The notes below the pieces were generated by a model. It made no database searches. It saw only the letters and a list, made by a program, of their open reading frames with translations, and was not told where the DNA came from. The position numbers were made by a program, and so were the translations under genes. A stretch of 64,000 nucleotides of DNA from an uncultured Prochlorococcus sp. Lineage in GTDB: Bacteria > Cyanobacteriota > Cyanobacteriia > PCC-6307 > Cyanobiaceae. This document shows, piece by piece, positions 50,281-58,481 of this stretch (positions within the stretch are counted from its first letter, which is position 1; every line of letters begins with the position of its first letter). The DNA lies in the NCBI GenBank assembly GCA_902624085.1, contig CACNWD010000004.1:22919-86918 (forward strand), read 5' to 3'.

Positions 50281-51672
50281 ATGCCGGTAATTACAAATAA
50301 AATTAATCTAGTAATTGGTTTAGGTAGATCAGGATATTGGACTGCGAAATTTTTAAATAGTATAGGCGAAAGAGTAATAGTCATAGAAGAAAAAATAAAT
50401 GATCAACTAGCAATTTATAAAAAAGATTTAGAAAATATTGGTATAGAAGTTTTTTTGGAATTTCCATTCAAATTTGAAAAAATCTCACCATGGATAAATA
50501 ATATAAATTACGTTATTTTAAGTCCCGCTATTGATATTGAAAATCAAACTGTTTTGAAATTAAAAGATTTAGGCATCAAAGTTTTAGGTGAAGCAAATAT
50601 AGGTTGGAATTATTTAAAAGATATTAATTGGGTAGGAATTACAGGCACCAATGGGAAAACAACGGTAACGCATTTATTAAGTCATATTCTTCGCCAAAAT
50701 AAGTTGGAAGCGCCGCCCGCTGGGAATATTGGAACACCATTTTGCAAATATGCTTATGATTACAATGCAAATAAAAAGTTTGATTGGATTATTGCTGAAT
50801 TAAGTAGTTACCAGATTGAAATAGCTTGTGAAATAAAACCTAAAATTGGAATTTGGACTACTTTCACTCCTGATCACCTTGATAGACATAAAACACTAGA
50901 AAACTATTTTAAAATTAAAAATCATCTTTTAAAAAACTCCGAAATTAGAATTTATAATTATGATGATTATCATTTGAAATCATCTTCTAAAAAACTTGCT
51001 AGGGGAATATGGGTATCATTAGATTATAAAAATAAAACTATCGAAAATTGTGATTTCTGGTTAGATGAAAAGGGATACATAGTCGAAAGAGGAGTAGCAC
51101 TTTTTCATTCAGATGCACTGAAACAAAGAGGTAAACATAATATTTTAAATTTATTACTAGCGACAGCAGCAGCAAGGAAGATAGGCCTGACAGGCAAAAA
51201 AATCAAAGATTCTTTAAAAACTTATAAACAACTACCTCATAGATTAGAAACAATTTATAGTGCAAAAAATCTAGAAGTAATAAACGATAGTAAAGCAACT
51301 AACTTTGATGCATCATTTTCTGGTATCAATTCATTAGATAAAGGACAAATAATTATTATGGGAGGTCGAATTAAAAAAGGGGACTCTAAATTATGGTCAA
51401 GTATTATTTTAGAAAAATGCAAAGGTGTATTTCTTTATGGAGAGAGTTCTAAAGAATTAAAAACAATTTTATTAAAGGCTGGTTTTATGGAGGATATATT
51501 CATACACAATGAACTCAAAGATTTAATCCCAATTGCAATACAATATTTAAAGAAAAGAAAATTGAAGATATTATTATTTTCGCCTGCATGTTCAAGTTTT
51601 GATCAATTTAAAGATTATGAGGAAAGAGGTAATCACTTTAAATTATTAGTAAAAAAATATTTATGCATTTAG
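50281..51672 (+). CDS. murD: UDP-N-acetylmuramoylalanine-D-glutamate ligase MurD
   Basis: An ATP-dependent Mur ligase of peptidoglycan synthesis (463 aa from this start). It has 'LVIGLGRSGYWTAKFL' at the N-terminus, the P-loop 'GITGTNGKTTVTHLLSHIL', 'ELSSYQIE', 'TFTPDHLDRH', 'LPHRLETI' and 'VINDSKATNFDASF'. A GTG at 50269 would add four residues. I prefer the ATG at 50281. A 127-bp AT-rich gap precedes it. Confidence 0.95.
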   Translation: MPVITNKINLVIGLGRSGYWTAKFLNSIGERVIVIEEKINDQLAIYKKDLENIGIEVFLEFPFKFEKISPWINNINYVILSPAIDIENQTVLKLKDLGIKVLGEANIGWNYLKDINWVGITGTNGKTTVTHLLSHILRQNKLEAPPAGNIGTPFCKYAYDYNANKKFDWIIAELSSYQIEIACEIKPKIGIWTTFTPDHLDRHKTLENYFKIKNHLLKNSEIRIYNYDDYHLKSSSKKLARGIWVSLDYKNKTIENCDFWLDEKGYIVERGVALFHSDALKQRGKHNILNLLLATAAARKIGLTGKKIKDSLKTYKQLPHRLETIYSAKNLEVINDSKATNFDASFSGINSLDKGQIIIMGGRIKKGDSKLWSSIILEKCKGVFLYGESSKELKTILLKAGFMEDIFIHNELKDLIPIAIQYLKKRKLKILLFSPACSSFDQFKDYEERGNHFKLLVKKYLCI

Positions 51673-51698
51673 ATTACTTTTAAAATTTTATAGAATTG

Positions 51699-51749
51699 TT
51701 GAGGTCGGTCATTACAACCAAGACCGAACTGGCACCTTTTTAACCTCAA
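51699..51749 (+). ncRNA. Structured element after murD with two alternative folds
   Basis: TTGAGGT (51699-51705) pairs with ACCTCAA (51743-51749). Directly inside, CGGTC (51706-51710) pairs with GACCG (51722-51726). Alternatively AGGT (51702-51705) pairs with ACCT at 51734-51737, next to a five-T run, which would be a terminator. The two folds exclude each other. It lies between murD and the gene at 51781 on the plus strand. It could be the murD terminator or an attenuator-like switch. Confidence 0.4.
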
Positions 51750-51780
51750 AAGTTAGATTAAGTCTAGCTATATTCTGAAA

Positions 51781-52089
51781 ATGAACGAGTCAAATAAATT
51801 ACCGCAAGCAATTAGTCACAAAAAATTATCTTTTTTACTTCTGAATGCTCAAAAAGACAAATATGCGCATTCAGAAGAATCTGAACAAAATACTAAATTA
51901 AAAGATGAATTACTTGCAGAGTTAGACGATTGGGAATTATCTACTAAATCATTACTAAAGAAAATTTCTAGTAGAAATCAAAAATATTTACAGGACAAAT
52001 CGCCAAATGCCCTCATTGCACTAGGAGCTATGGAAGTTCATCTAAATATGGCTCTGCAGGCATTACAGGGTTTTAAGAAAGATTTTTGA
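51781..52089 (+). CDS. Conserved hypothetical helical protein
   Basis: 102 residues, soluble and helical. A polar N-terminus leads to 'LLAELDDWELSTKSLLKKI' and ends 'NALIALGAMEVHLNMALQAL' then QGFKKDF. It may be a small regulatory or structural protein. No family recognised. It lies 109 bp after murD behind the structured element. Confidence 0.65.
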   Translation: MNESNKLPQAISHKKLSFLLLNAQKDKYAHSEESEQNTKLKDELLAELDDWELSTKSLLKKISSRNQKYLQDKSPNALIALGAMEVHLNMALQALQGFKKDF

Positions 52090-52126
52090 TATAAATTTTA
52101 AATATATTTATATATTTTGAATTAAA

Positions 52127-52255
52127 TTATTTAGATATTTTATCTTGGGCTTTGATAGCTTTATTGAGAATTTTTTTAGCTTCTTTTCTAGACAAACATT
52201 TTTCAGCCTTAACTTGAAGATTATTTAATTTTTGATGCTGCTTAGAATTTTTCAT
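52127..52255 (-). CDS. Small Lys-rich protein (42 aa)
   Basis: A short minus-strand frame, ATG at 52255 to TAA. The predicted protein is basic and helical ('LQVKAEKCLSRKEAKKILNK' then AIKAQDKISK), with one Cys. Amino-acid use looks protein-like rather than random AT. It fills the gap between the convergent gene at 51781 and the DUF2214 gene. It could bind nucleic acid, which is a guess from charge only. Confidence 0.55.
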   Translation of the reverse strand: MKNSKQHQKLNNLQVKAEKCLSRKEAKKILNKAIKAQDKISK

Positions 52256-52354
52256 ATTATCTTTTATCAAATATTAACATAATAAATTTTTTTATCTATC
52301 CAATTACATGCATGAGAATTATTGATGATATTTTCAAAAATAAAAAGTAAATCA

Positions 52355-52846
52355 TTACGTTTGAACCAGTCTAATTCCTCTGGCCATTAATGTCGCAAAA
52401 AAAGGAATTACTGCAAAACCAAATAACTCTGTCGTTATTATAAGTTTAAATCTTTTAACAAGATTTTCTGATATAACTGGCAATTTATTCCTGCTGAGAG
52501 GAATTGCCCATAAGATATAAGTAGTTGTAGGATAAAGAGATAGTAAACCTACAAGGATATATAAAGAAACTTTTATCCAAAAGATAGGATTGCTAGTATA
52601 AAATTCACCACCTTGGCCATAGTATTTAACCCTTAAAATCCCCGTGATTAGTATGGCAAGACCTGCAATCCCATAAATAACATCAGCTATTATGATAGAT
52701 ATAGTTTCATTTTTACTAAGATTTTGTTTTAAAATTAATCTTTCAAAGATTAATGCTCCAAAACAAAGAATAATACCAAGGTAGTGAATATAAGCGACAA
52801 TGGCGCTCATAGAGACATCATTCAGAAAAAGCAGTTTAGGTAACAT
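52355..52846 (-). CDS. DUF2214 family membrane protein
   Basis: 163 residues, about four membrane helices, starting 'MSAIVAYIHYLGIILCFGAL' at residue 12 (a second possible start), with 'GQGGEFYTSNPIFWIKVSLY' and 'LYPTTTYILW'. These match the DUF2214 membrane family I recall. The YIHYLG and FWIK elements suggest cofactor or quinone contact, but there is no known function. Confidence 0.8.
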   Translation of the reverse strand: MLPKLLFLNDVSMSAIVAYIHYLGIILCFGALIFERLILKQNLSKNETISIIIADVIYGIAGLAILITGILRVKYYGQGGEFYTSNPIFWIKVSLYILVGLLSLYPTTTYILWAIPLSRNKLPVISENLVKRFKLIITTELFGFAVIPFFATLMARGIRLVQT

Positions 52847-52949
52847 TTACTAGTAAAATTTTATACAATTATAATTATTTAACAGGAGAAGTGTTGTCTC
52901 TCCCATCCTTTATATTTTTACTCAGTTTATATTTATTAAGGTTTTTAAT

Positions 52950-53675
52950 TTATGAAGGCATATATTGATTGTTACTCCATGCCTCTACAACATCAGGAAA
53001 ATGTCTTTCCATGCAACTATCACAAACTCCATGACTAAATTGGATATCACTTACATTAGATAAATATTTCTCAATATGTTGCCAATCTCCATCTTTATTT
53101 CTTACCTCTCTGCAATAGGAGCAAACAGATAATATTCCTTCTTGATTATGCAAATGAGATAATGCATCCAATAAATTAAGAGAACGTTTTCTTAATTCCA
53201 AGAAAGATACAATCTGTTTAGCTAATAATTCCATAATTGAGAATTGTACTTCATCCAAGCTTCCTGGTTTTCTATCAATCACACATAAAGTTCCTAATTT
53301 ATTGCCATCATTATTCTTCAAAGGGAAACCAGCATAAAAACGAATTTTTGGTTCTCCAGTAACTAAAGGATTATTGATGAATCTTTTATCTTGATAGGCA
53401 TCTTTAACAATTAATGGATTATTTTCCTTTATTGCATGGGTGCAAAATGACCAATCTCTTCTAGTTTCACTTGTCTGAAATCCCACCTTAGATTTAAACC
53501 ATTGCCTATCCTTATCAACAAGTGTCATTAAAGAGATGGGCACATGGCAAGTTCTCGCAGCTATTTGAGTTATGTCGTCGTAACATGATTCGGGCTCAGT
53601 ACCCAGAATTCTATACTCAGCTAAAGCTCTTAATCTTCTTTCTTCTTCATCTTTATCAGTAACATGATTTTTCAT
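52950..53675 (-). CDS. GAF-domain sensor protein with Cys-rich C-terminus
   Basis: 241 residues. A GAF domain covers about 5-165 ('ISLMTLVDKDRQWFKSKVGF' and 'GFPLKNNDGNKLGTLCVID', typical of soluble GAF sensors). The C-terminal 60 residues carry CSYC and CDSC pairs with 'GDWQHIEKYLS', a Cys module seen after sensor domains that may bind zinc. There is no kinase or output domain. No chromophore Cys can be assigned with confidence. Confidence 0.82.
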   Translation of the reverse strand: MKNHVTDKDEEERRLRALAEYRILGTEPESCYDDITQIAARTCHVPISLMTLVDKDRQWFKSKVGFQTSETRRDWSFCTHAIKENNPLIVKDAYQDKRFINNPLVTGEPKIRFYAGFPLKNNDGNKLGTLCVIDRKPGSLDEVQFSIMELLAKQIVSFLELRKRSLNLLDALSHLHNQEGILSVCSYCREVRNKDGDWQHIEKYLSNVSDIQFSHGVCDSCMERHFPDVVEAWSNNQYMPS

Positions 53676-53780
53676 TTTTATTACCTAATAATTATGACTT
53701 TAAGATTAGAGCAAATATAAATTATCTTTTTTATTGAATACTTAATAAATTAAGATGAAACTTAGTGTTTTGTTACTTAA

Positions 53781-55007
53781 TTAATTAGAAATTGCCTTTC
53801 CCGCTAACCAGCCACTTGTCCAACAATGTTGAAAATTGAATCCTCCCGTAATCCCATCAACATCTAATACTTCTCCTGAGAAATATAACCCTTTACAGAT
53901 AAAACTTTCCATAGTTTTGAAGCTTACTTCATCTAAAGAGACTCCTCCTGATGTTACAAATTCTTCTGAGAAAGGCCCCTTACCAGTAATTTGATACTCA
54001 TCATTCAACAAAGTATTGATGAGCCTATATTTTTCCTTAGAAAAGAGTGAAGACCAGGTTTTAGTATTGTCTATCTCTAATTTATTTAATAAATACACCC
54101 ATAATCTTTTAGTTAATGATGGGATTGGCCTCAGATTACAAAGATTAGATGTTCCATTATACTCTCTTAATTTATTCATCCTATTATTTAATTCATAAAG
54201 ATCTAAATTTGTCCATTTAATACTTAATTTAAAATTGTATTTTTTTTCATAAAGATCTCTTGCTGCCTCAGAAGATAATCTCAATATGCTTGGTCCGCTA
54301 AAACCCCAATGTGTAATAAGTAAATCGCCTTGGCTCTTGTAGTATTTATTATTCAAATAAATTTCTAAATCTACATTTTTTACTGCCACTCCTCTACATT
54401 CCTTAAGCTTATTATCCTTGCAAGAAAAAGAAAAAAGTGATGGAACTGGTTTAATAATTTGATGTCCAAGCGATTCAGCTAATCTATATCCACTGGGATG
54501 CCCTCCAGTGGAGATTAATAACTTTTTACTAAATAAGAAATCATCTTTAGATATAAATACTTTAAATAAACTATCGTTATCAACACGTTCTATCCGTTTA
54601 ACAAATTTTTTGATATCAATTTTTATTCCCATACTTTGAGCGTTTTTTTTAAGACAATTCACAATATCTAAAGAGGAATCTGATATTGGGAAAACTCTGA
54701 GATCATCCTCTATTTTTAGTTTCACCCCTTTATCTTGAAACCATTCAAATACATCTCCCGTCGCAAAGCGACTAAAAGACTCAAGAAGTTTCTTTTTACC
54801 TCTGGGATAATTTTCAATAAATTCACTTGGAACCCAAGAAGCATTAGTCACATTACATCTACCACCTCCACTAATCCTTACTTTTTCTAATAATTTATTA
54901 GATGATTCAAGTATTATTATCTTCTTAACTTGATTTTCTGCTGCAGTTATTGCAGACATAAAACCTGAAGCCCCACCTCCAACAACTATTAATTCAAAAA
55001 CATCCAA
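53781..55007 (-). CDS. HI0933/BaiN-like FAD-dependent oxidoreductase
   Basis: 408 residues. The dinucleotide fold is at the start ('LIVVGGGASGFMSAITAAEN'), followed by 'VRISGGGRCNVTNAS' (a family hallmark), 'LLISTGGHPSGYRLAESLGH' and the closing 'GEVLDVDGITGGFNFQHCWT'. This matches the HI0933/YhiN NAD(P)/FAD-dependent family. The substrate is unknown. It is the last long core gene before the small-gene region. Confidence 0.88.
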   Translation of the reverse strand: MDVFELIVVGGGASGFMSAITAAENQVKKIIILESSNKLLEKVRISGGGRCNVTNASWVPSEFIENYPRGKKKLLESFSRFATGDVFEWFQDKGVKLKIEDDLRVFPISDSSLDIVNCLKKNAQSMGIKIDIKKFVKRIERVDNDSLFKVFISKDDFLFSKKLLISTGGHPSGYRLAESLGHQIIKPVPSLFSFSCKDNKLKECRGVAVKNVDLEIYLNNKYYKSQGDLLITHWGFSGPSILRLSSEAARDLYEKKYNFKLSIKWTNLDLYELNNRMNKLREYNGTSNLCNLRPIPSLTKRLWVYLLNKLEIDNTKTWSSLFSKEKYRLINTLLNDEYQITGKGPFSEEFVTSGGVSLDEVSFKTMESFICKGLYFSGEVLDVDGITGGFNFQHCWTSGWLAGKAISN

Positions 55008-55153
55008 AGCAATTATTATGATTTAGCTTAAAACAAATATTAGCAATTACATGGATTATTGATAACAGATTAATTACATTCATTACTTTTAAAGTGCATT
55101 TTTATAAATTTGATTAATACACATTAATACTTTTTTTGCATTAACTTAAGGTG

Positions 55154-55384
55154 ATGACAAAACTATTTTCATACGTCAAATATTCTGAGGCAAGCTTTCA
55201 AATGAGCAATGAATATATTGCCTTACTACTAATAACTACAAGTATCTGGATTTTATTGTGGCTTGGTTATAGAAAAAATAAAATAAATGATGAAAATAAA
55301 ATGAAAGAAAAACAAGCTCGCATAAAGGCAAAAACTGATAGAAGAAAAAAATTAGAAAGTTTATATCCAAGTAAAAATAAATAA
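55154..55384 (+). CDS. Small single-helix membrane protein
   Basis: About 76 residues from ATG 55154 (GTG 55151 and ATG 55205 are alternatives). One membrane helix ('ALLLITTSIWILLWLGY') is followed by a highly charged Lys-rich coiled-coil-like tail ('KEKQARIKAKTDRRKKLESL'). Unknown family. The start at 55205 (MSNEYIALL) would give a 59-aa protein beginning just before the helix and is quite plausible. Confidence 0.6.
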   Translation: MTKLFSYVKYSEASFQMSNEYIALLLITTSIWILLWLGYRKNKINDENKMKEKQARIKAKTDRRKKLESLYPSKNK

Positions 55385-55525
55385 TGAAAAAAATGTTTTA
55401 AATTTTCTAGACATTTTTTTAATAGTATTTTTTATGTATTAAAACTAGAATACATTTTTTTATTTTTTGTCTAATATTAGGATGAAATTATTTAATCCTT
55501 TTACGAATTTAAAATCAAAAAAGTA

Positions 55526-55624
55526 ATGAAATTCAAAGACATCAAAACTTATATTCAATATTTACCTGGATGTATAGTAATCTTTTACGTCATATTACTT
55601 ATTATCTCACAAATCAAAAATTAA
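55526..55624 (+). CDS. Small single-helix protein (32 aa)
   Basis: ATG 55526 to TAA 55624. A polar start (MKFKDIKTYIQYL) leads into one helix ('CIVIFYVILLIISQI'). Its length and topology match the very small one-helix proteins of photosystem or cytochrome complexes, but the sequence is not one I can assign. It lies 15 bp before the EamA transporter start. Confidence 0.5.
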   Translation: MKFKDIKTYIQYLPGCIVIFYVILLIISQIKN

Positions 55625-55639
55625 ATAGAATAAAAATAT

Positions 55640-56518
55640 ATGTTGATTGGAATATTTTCAGCATTTGGAGCAACATTATCTTGGACTTATGCATGTTCGA
55701 TTTGGAGAACGCAAACTAATATTTACAAACCTATTGAGATCAATTTTCTAAAAAATATCATCGCTTTTATTATCTTTAGTCCTGTTCTTTTAATTTTAAA
55801 TTATTCCACTAACTACAAATACTTTTTAATTTTAATTTGTAGTGGGATCATAGGTATAGGTCTAGGGGATACATTTTATTTAAAATCATTAAATCTTATA
55901 GGAACAAGAAAAACTCTCTCTATAGAGGCCTTATCTCCTTTAATTGCTGCCATTTCAGGGAATTTATTTATTGATGAGAATTTAAATCTTAATACCTGGA
56001 TAGGGATAGTAATTGTTACTGGAGCACTCGTAAAAATTATTAAAAAAAGAAGTTATCTTCTAGATAGAGATTCTAAACTGGTATTAAATAATAATTCATT
56101 AGACAAATATATATATTCATTCCTCTCAGTACTATGTGCTGTTATTGCAGCTCTATTATCGCGTTTTGTATTTCTGGAAAGTGATCTTACTCCGATTTTT
56201 ACAACTGAGATCAGATTATTTGGATCTATAATCTTTCTTTGCTTAATTACAAAAATGAAATTAAGATTATTTTTCAGTAATTTTGAAAGGAAAGAAAAAA
56301 ATCAGTTTATATTATCTGCACTTATGGGAACAAATATTGGGATACTTCTTCAACAAATAGTTTTTCAATCTCTACCCTTAGGCATAGGATGGACATTATT
56401 AAGCGCATCTCCAATTGTTTCTCTTTTTTTTACTAAGAAAGAGGAAGGAAAACTAACGAATGAAATTATAATTATTACCTTTATTCTCTTTATTGGAATT
56501 TGTTTAATACTTTTATAA
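55640..56518 (+). CDS. EamA/DMT-family transporter
   Basis: 292 residues, ten predicted helices in two EamA repeats. It starts 'MLIGIFSAFGATLSWTYACS', with 'GIGLGDTFYLKSLNLIGTRK' (first repeat) and 'PLGIGWTLLSASPIVSLFFT' (second). The drug/metabolite transporter superfamily exports or imports small metabolites. Substrate unknown. A lone full-size gene in the small-gene region. Confidence 0.85.
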   Translation: MLIGIFSAFGATLSWTYACSIWRTQTNIYKPIEINFLKNIIAFIIFSPVLLILNYSTNYKYFLILICSGIIGIGLGDTFYLKSLNLIGTRKTLSIEALSPLIAAISGNLFIDENLNLNTWIGIVIVTGALVKIIKKRSYLLDRDSKLVLNNNSLDKYIYSFLSVLCAVIAALLSRFVFLESDLTPIFTTEIRLFGSIIFLCLITKMKLRLFFSNFERKEKNQFILSALMGTNIGILLQQIVFQSLPLGIGWTLLSASPIVSLFFTKKEEGKLTNEIIIITFILFIGICLILL

Positions 56519-56588
56519 CTTAATAAAGGAATAAATACTCATGTAGCAATAAAAAAAATTTAATAAATTTAATTATTAAAGGTTAAAT

Positions 56589-56705
56589 ATGAGAATTCTT
56601 AAGAAAAAATCATTAAGTATAGTTGAAGTTTATGTAGTGTTTACTACTTGTATGATTATTGGTTATCTTAGCTATTTAGTTCTTATAAATAAATTTATTT
56701 TTTAA
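56589..56705 (+). CDS. Small single-helix protein (38 aa)
   Basis: ATG 56589 to TAA 56705. A basic N-terminus (MRILKKKSLS) followed by one helix of about 21 residues ('VYVVFTTCMIIGYLSYLVLI') and NKFIF. Positive-inside charge is as expected for a membrane peptide. It overlaps the convergent small gene at 56702 by 4 bp. Confidence 0.55.
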   Translation: MRILKKKSLSIVEVYVVFTTCMIIGYLSYLVLINKFIF

Positions 56706-56833
56706 ATCTTCTGACTACTCTTAATTAAACGACCTCCATCTTGATCATCATCATCATTGGAATAGAAAAATATAAGATAAATTCCTAAAGAAGCAACACA
56801 TAATGATATTGATATAGTGGACAGCTCATCCAT
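56702..56833 (-). CDS. Small membrane protein with acidic DDDDQDGG tail
   Basis: 43 residues. A helix ('TISISLCVASLGIYLIFFY') is followed by 'SNDDDDQDGGRLIKSSQKI'. The Asp-rich DDxDQDGGxLI element recurs in the 59-aa protein at 57974, so the two are a small family, though the helix sequences differ. The start is ATG at 56833. Acidic Asp clusters could bind metal ions, but this is untested. Confidence 0.65.
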   Translation of the reverse strand: MDELSTISISLCVASLGIYLIFFYSNDDDDQDGGRLIKSSQKI

Positions 56834-57317
56834 AATTGCCTTTTTAATAAATGTTAAATTAGTTTAACCTAATGGTTTTTAAAATTTATTGGGAATCTAA
56901 GAAGAAATTTTTTAATTAATAAATAAATTTATATTAATTAAGATCATAAAAATTTGGATTCTGACAATTTTAGTAAATTCGCTTTTTAATGCCAGCAATA
57001 TTGACCAGAAGGTCTAAAAAAGCTGGCCTAAGTAGTAAAACGAGCCTAGAATATTTGATTGGAAATAGAATGAAAGCAAACATATCTCATCCCAAGGGGC
57101 ACATTCAACATTAAGAAATCAGGGAAATAATGTTTTTTATATTTAGGGAAGAATCCTCACAAACATTCCAAGAAATTTATTTTTTGTTTGGATAATCATC
57201 CAAAAGTATAGAAAAGTACTTTATCTTTGCTTGATCAAATAATGAAAATTTAAAATTAGTAAATTTCAATGTAATTTCTTGTTTTAATAGTATTCTTTTA
57301 AAAGTTATAGTTAATCC
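56834..57317. other. 484-bp gap with one GC-rich inverted repeat and a weak frame
   Basis: The region is AT-rich apart from the repeat GCCAGC (56991-56996) with GCTGGC (57022-57027), which encloses GACC-AGAA-GGTC. A possible 41-codon frame overlaps it (56989-57114, listed separately). The 12 bases ATTGGGAATCTA at 56888-56899 equal the hairpin loop and 3' arm of the second tandem RNA. Nothing else is recognisable. Confidence 0.45.
56989..57114 (+). CDS. Possible basic peptide (41 aa) or stem-loop RNA
   Basis: ATG 56989 to TAA 57114 gives a basic peptide ('MPAILTRRSKKAGLSSKTSL' and onward). The first 39 bases also form a nested hairpin GCCAGC...GACC-AGAA-GGTC...GCTGGC. The high GC of this stem against its surroundings suggests selection on structure. 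It could be a small gene with a structured start or a non-coding RNA. I cannot tell which. Confidence 0.3.
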   Translation: MPAILTRRSKKAGLSSKTSLEYLIGNRMKANISHPKGHIQH

Positions 57318-57488
57318 ATGTCTTTTTCTGATGATGAATACTTTGAAGTTATTCAAAAGAATACACAAGTTAAGGAAGCCTTCAATTCAATAACAGAAAT
57401 TTGTAATCAATTACATGAAATGACAGCTTGTCCGGAGGATGACATTGATTATTTTTTAAAATTTATAGCGGGAAAGTGGAAAAAATAA
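57318..57488 (+). CDS. Small acidic protein (56 aa)
   Basis: ATG 57318 to TAA 57488. It is soluble and helical with an acidic character and two Cys ('AFNSITEICNQLHEMTACPE'), ending 'DYFLKFIAGKWKK'. Good protein-like composition. It is convergent with the next small gene, with no gap between the stop codons. No family known. Confidence 0.6.
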   Translation: MSFSDDEYFEVIQKNTQVKEAFNSITEICNQLHEMTACPEDDIDYFLKFIAGKWKK

Positions 57489-57659
57489 CTACTCTTTTTC
57501 CATTTTTGCAGCATCCCAGTCTTTTTTAGGACCAGTGTTAATACTAGATTCGCCATTAGCTGCTTTTACAAAGAAAATGAACCCTACTAAACCTCCAATG
57601 CCAAAGATTGCTGCGAGGGGTTCAAATGAGAAAGAAAATGTAGAGAATAATGAGAACAT
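57489..57659 (-). CDS. Small membrane protein (56 aa)
   Basis: ATG at 57659. A hydrophobic segment ('FEPLAAIFGIGGLVGFIFFV', about residues 12-31) is followed by a polar tail 'KAANGESSINTGPKKDWDAA' and KMEKE. It looks like a one-helix thylakoid protein with a cytosolic tail. No match to known photosystem subunits. Its stop abuts the stop of the 57318 gene. Confidence 0.65.
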   Translation of the reverse strand: MFSLFSTFSFSFEPLAAIFGIGGLVGFIFFVKAANGESSINTGPKKDWDAAKMEKE

Positions 57660-57973
57660 AAAATTAATAAAACCAGAATAAATAATAGTTTTTGATTCTA
57701 ATTTTCACAATTATTGTTAAGTATCATAAATCACATTTATAACTTTCATTATGTCCACGGAAAATTTAAAGCTAAATCTAAAAATGATAAATATTCAATA
57801 ATATTAAAAATAATGTAATTACTTTTTGAGTTTTAGAAATTAATAGAGAATAGAAATTATCACCTTATAATTCTATATTTTCTGCAGGTTTGCAAAGTAA
57901 ATTTACTTTGAATATAAATTTTTTAATTATAGAGTTTCCACAAATCTTAAAATTTTAACCTAATATCATAAGT
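57660..57973. other. 314-bp AT-rich gap with an 18-bp palindrome
   Basis: No frame above a few codons. A perfect palindrome CAAAGTAAATTTACTTTG lies at 57893-57910, 64 bp before the next gene. Palindromes of this size and composition can occur by chance in such AT-rich DNA, so an operator role is only a possibility. Confidence 0.35.
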
Positions 57974-58153
57974 ATGGAAAATTTTATAGATAGTTCAAAT
58001 TCTATTTCTCCCTTTATTGCAGTACTCTGGTGTCTTTACCCTATAGGTATTCTTGTATTATTTGAACTCCTTTTAGGTGGTGGAGTTGATGATGATAATG
58101 ATGATCAAGATGGGGGTATGTTAATACCTGCATATGCAGCCACAAAGAATTGA
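57974..58153 (+). CDS. Small membrane protein with acidic DDDNDDQDGG tail
   Basis: 59 residues from ATG 57974. A helix at about 14-34 ('AVLWCLYPIGILVLFELLL') is followed by 'GGGVDDDNDDQDGGMLIPAY' and AATKN. The DDxDDQDGG(M/R)LI tail is shared with the 43-aa protein at 56702, with matching spacing to the helix. So the family consists of one helix plus an acidic, glycine-flanked tail. I know no function. It directly precedes the three tandem RNAs. Confidence 0.7.
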   Translation: MENFIDSSNSISPFIAVLWCLYPIGILVLFELLLGGGVDDDNDDQDGGMLIPAYAATKN

Positions 58154-58260
58154 ACTTATACCTCATTTTGAAAATAGGTTACTAAATCAGCTAAAAACTG
58201 TTTTAAACAAATGTATAAGTTTTTCTTGAAATAATTTAATTTTCACCATATATATATAAA

Positions 58261-58364
58261 TGTAGAAATTGGGAAATCTACAACTCGCAAAATTAATTTT
58301 TGTGATTAATAATGAGAATATCCCTTTGAACCTCCTTTACTTGGCATAGATAAAGGAGGTTTTT
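58261..58364 (+). ncRNA. Tandem structured RNA, copy 1
   Basis: A TATATATA-type -10 box (about 58250-58257) precedes a hairpin GTAGA (58262-58266)/TCTAC (58277-58281) whose loop contains TTGGGA. A second hairpin TCGCAAAA/TTTTTGTGA follows (about 58285-58305). Then TCCC (58321-58324) can pair with the loop GGGA as a pseudoknot. The RNA ends in a strong terminator AACCTCCTTTA/TAAAGGAGGTT (58329-58361) plus T run. It is not followed by an ORF in its own unit, so it looks like a free RNA. It resembles the multi-copy Yfr2-5 small RNAs of Prochlorococcus, but I cannot verify that. Confidence 0.7.
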
Positions 58365-58481
58365 AAATTTTTTGTCAATTAATTTTTGCCAATTTATCCA
58401 TGTAGTAATTTCCATAATAAAACTTAGAATTGTATAAATTTTTCTTGTCATAGAAATAAAAGCAGATATATATATTAAAAA

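Noticed and set aside
55482..55528. 14-codon upstream peptide (MKLFNPFTNLKSKK) before the 55526 frame
   Set aside because: Too short to support, no RBS and no sign of conservation can be judged here.
57177..57368. 63-codon minus-strand frame
   Set aside because: It overlaps the start of the better 57318 gene in antisense. Its composition is what AT-rich DNA gives by chance and it has no RBS.
57893..57910. 18-bp perfect palindrome CAAAGTAAATTTACTTTG as an operator
   Set aside because: About one palindrome of this length is expected by chance in 64 kb of such AT-rich DNA, and it does not match the NtcA spacing GTA-N8-TAC.
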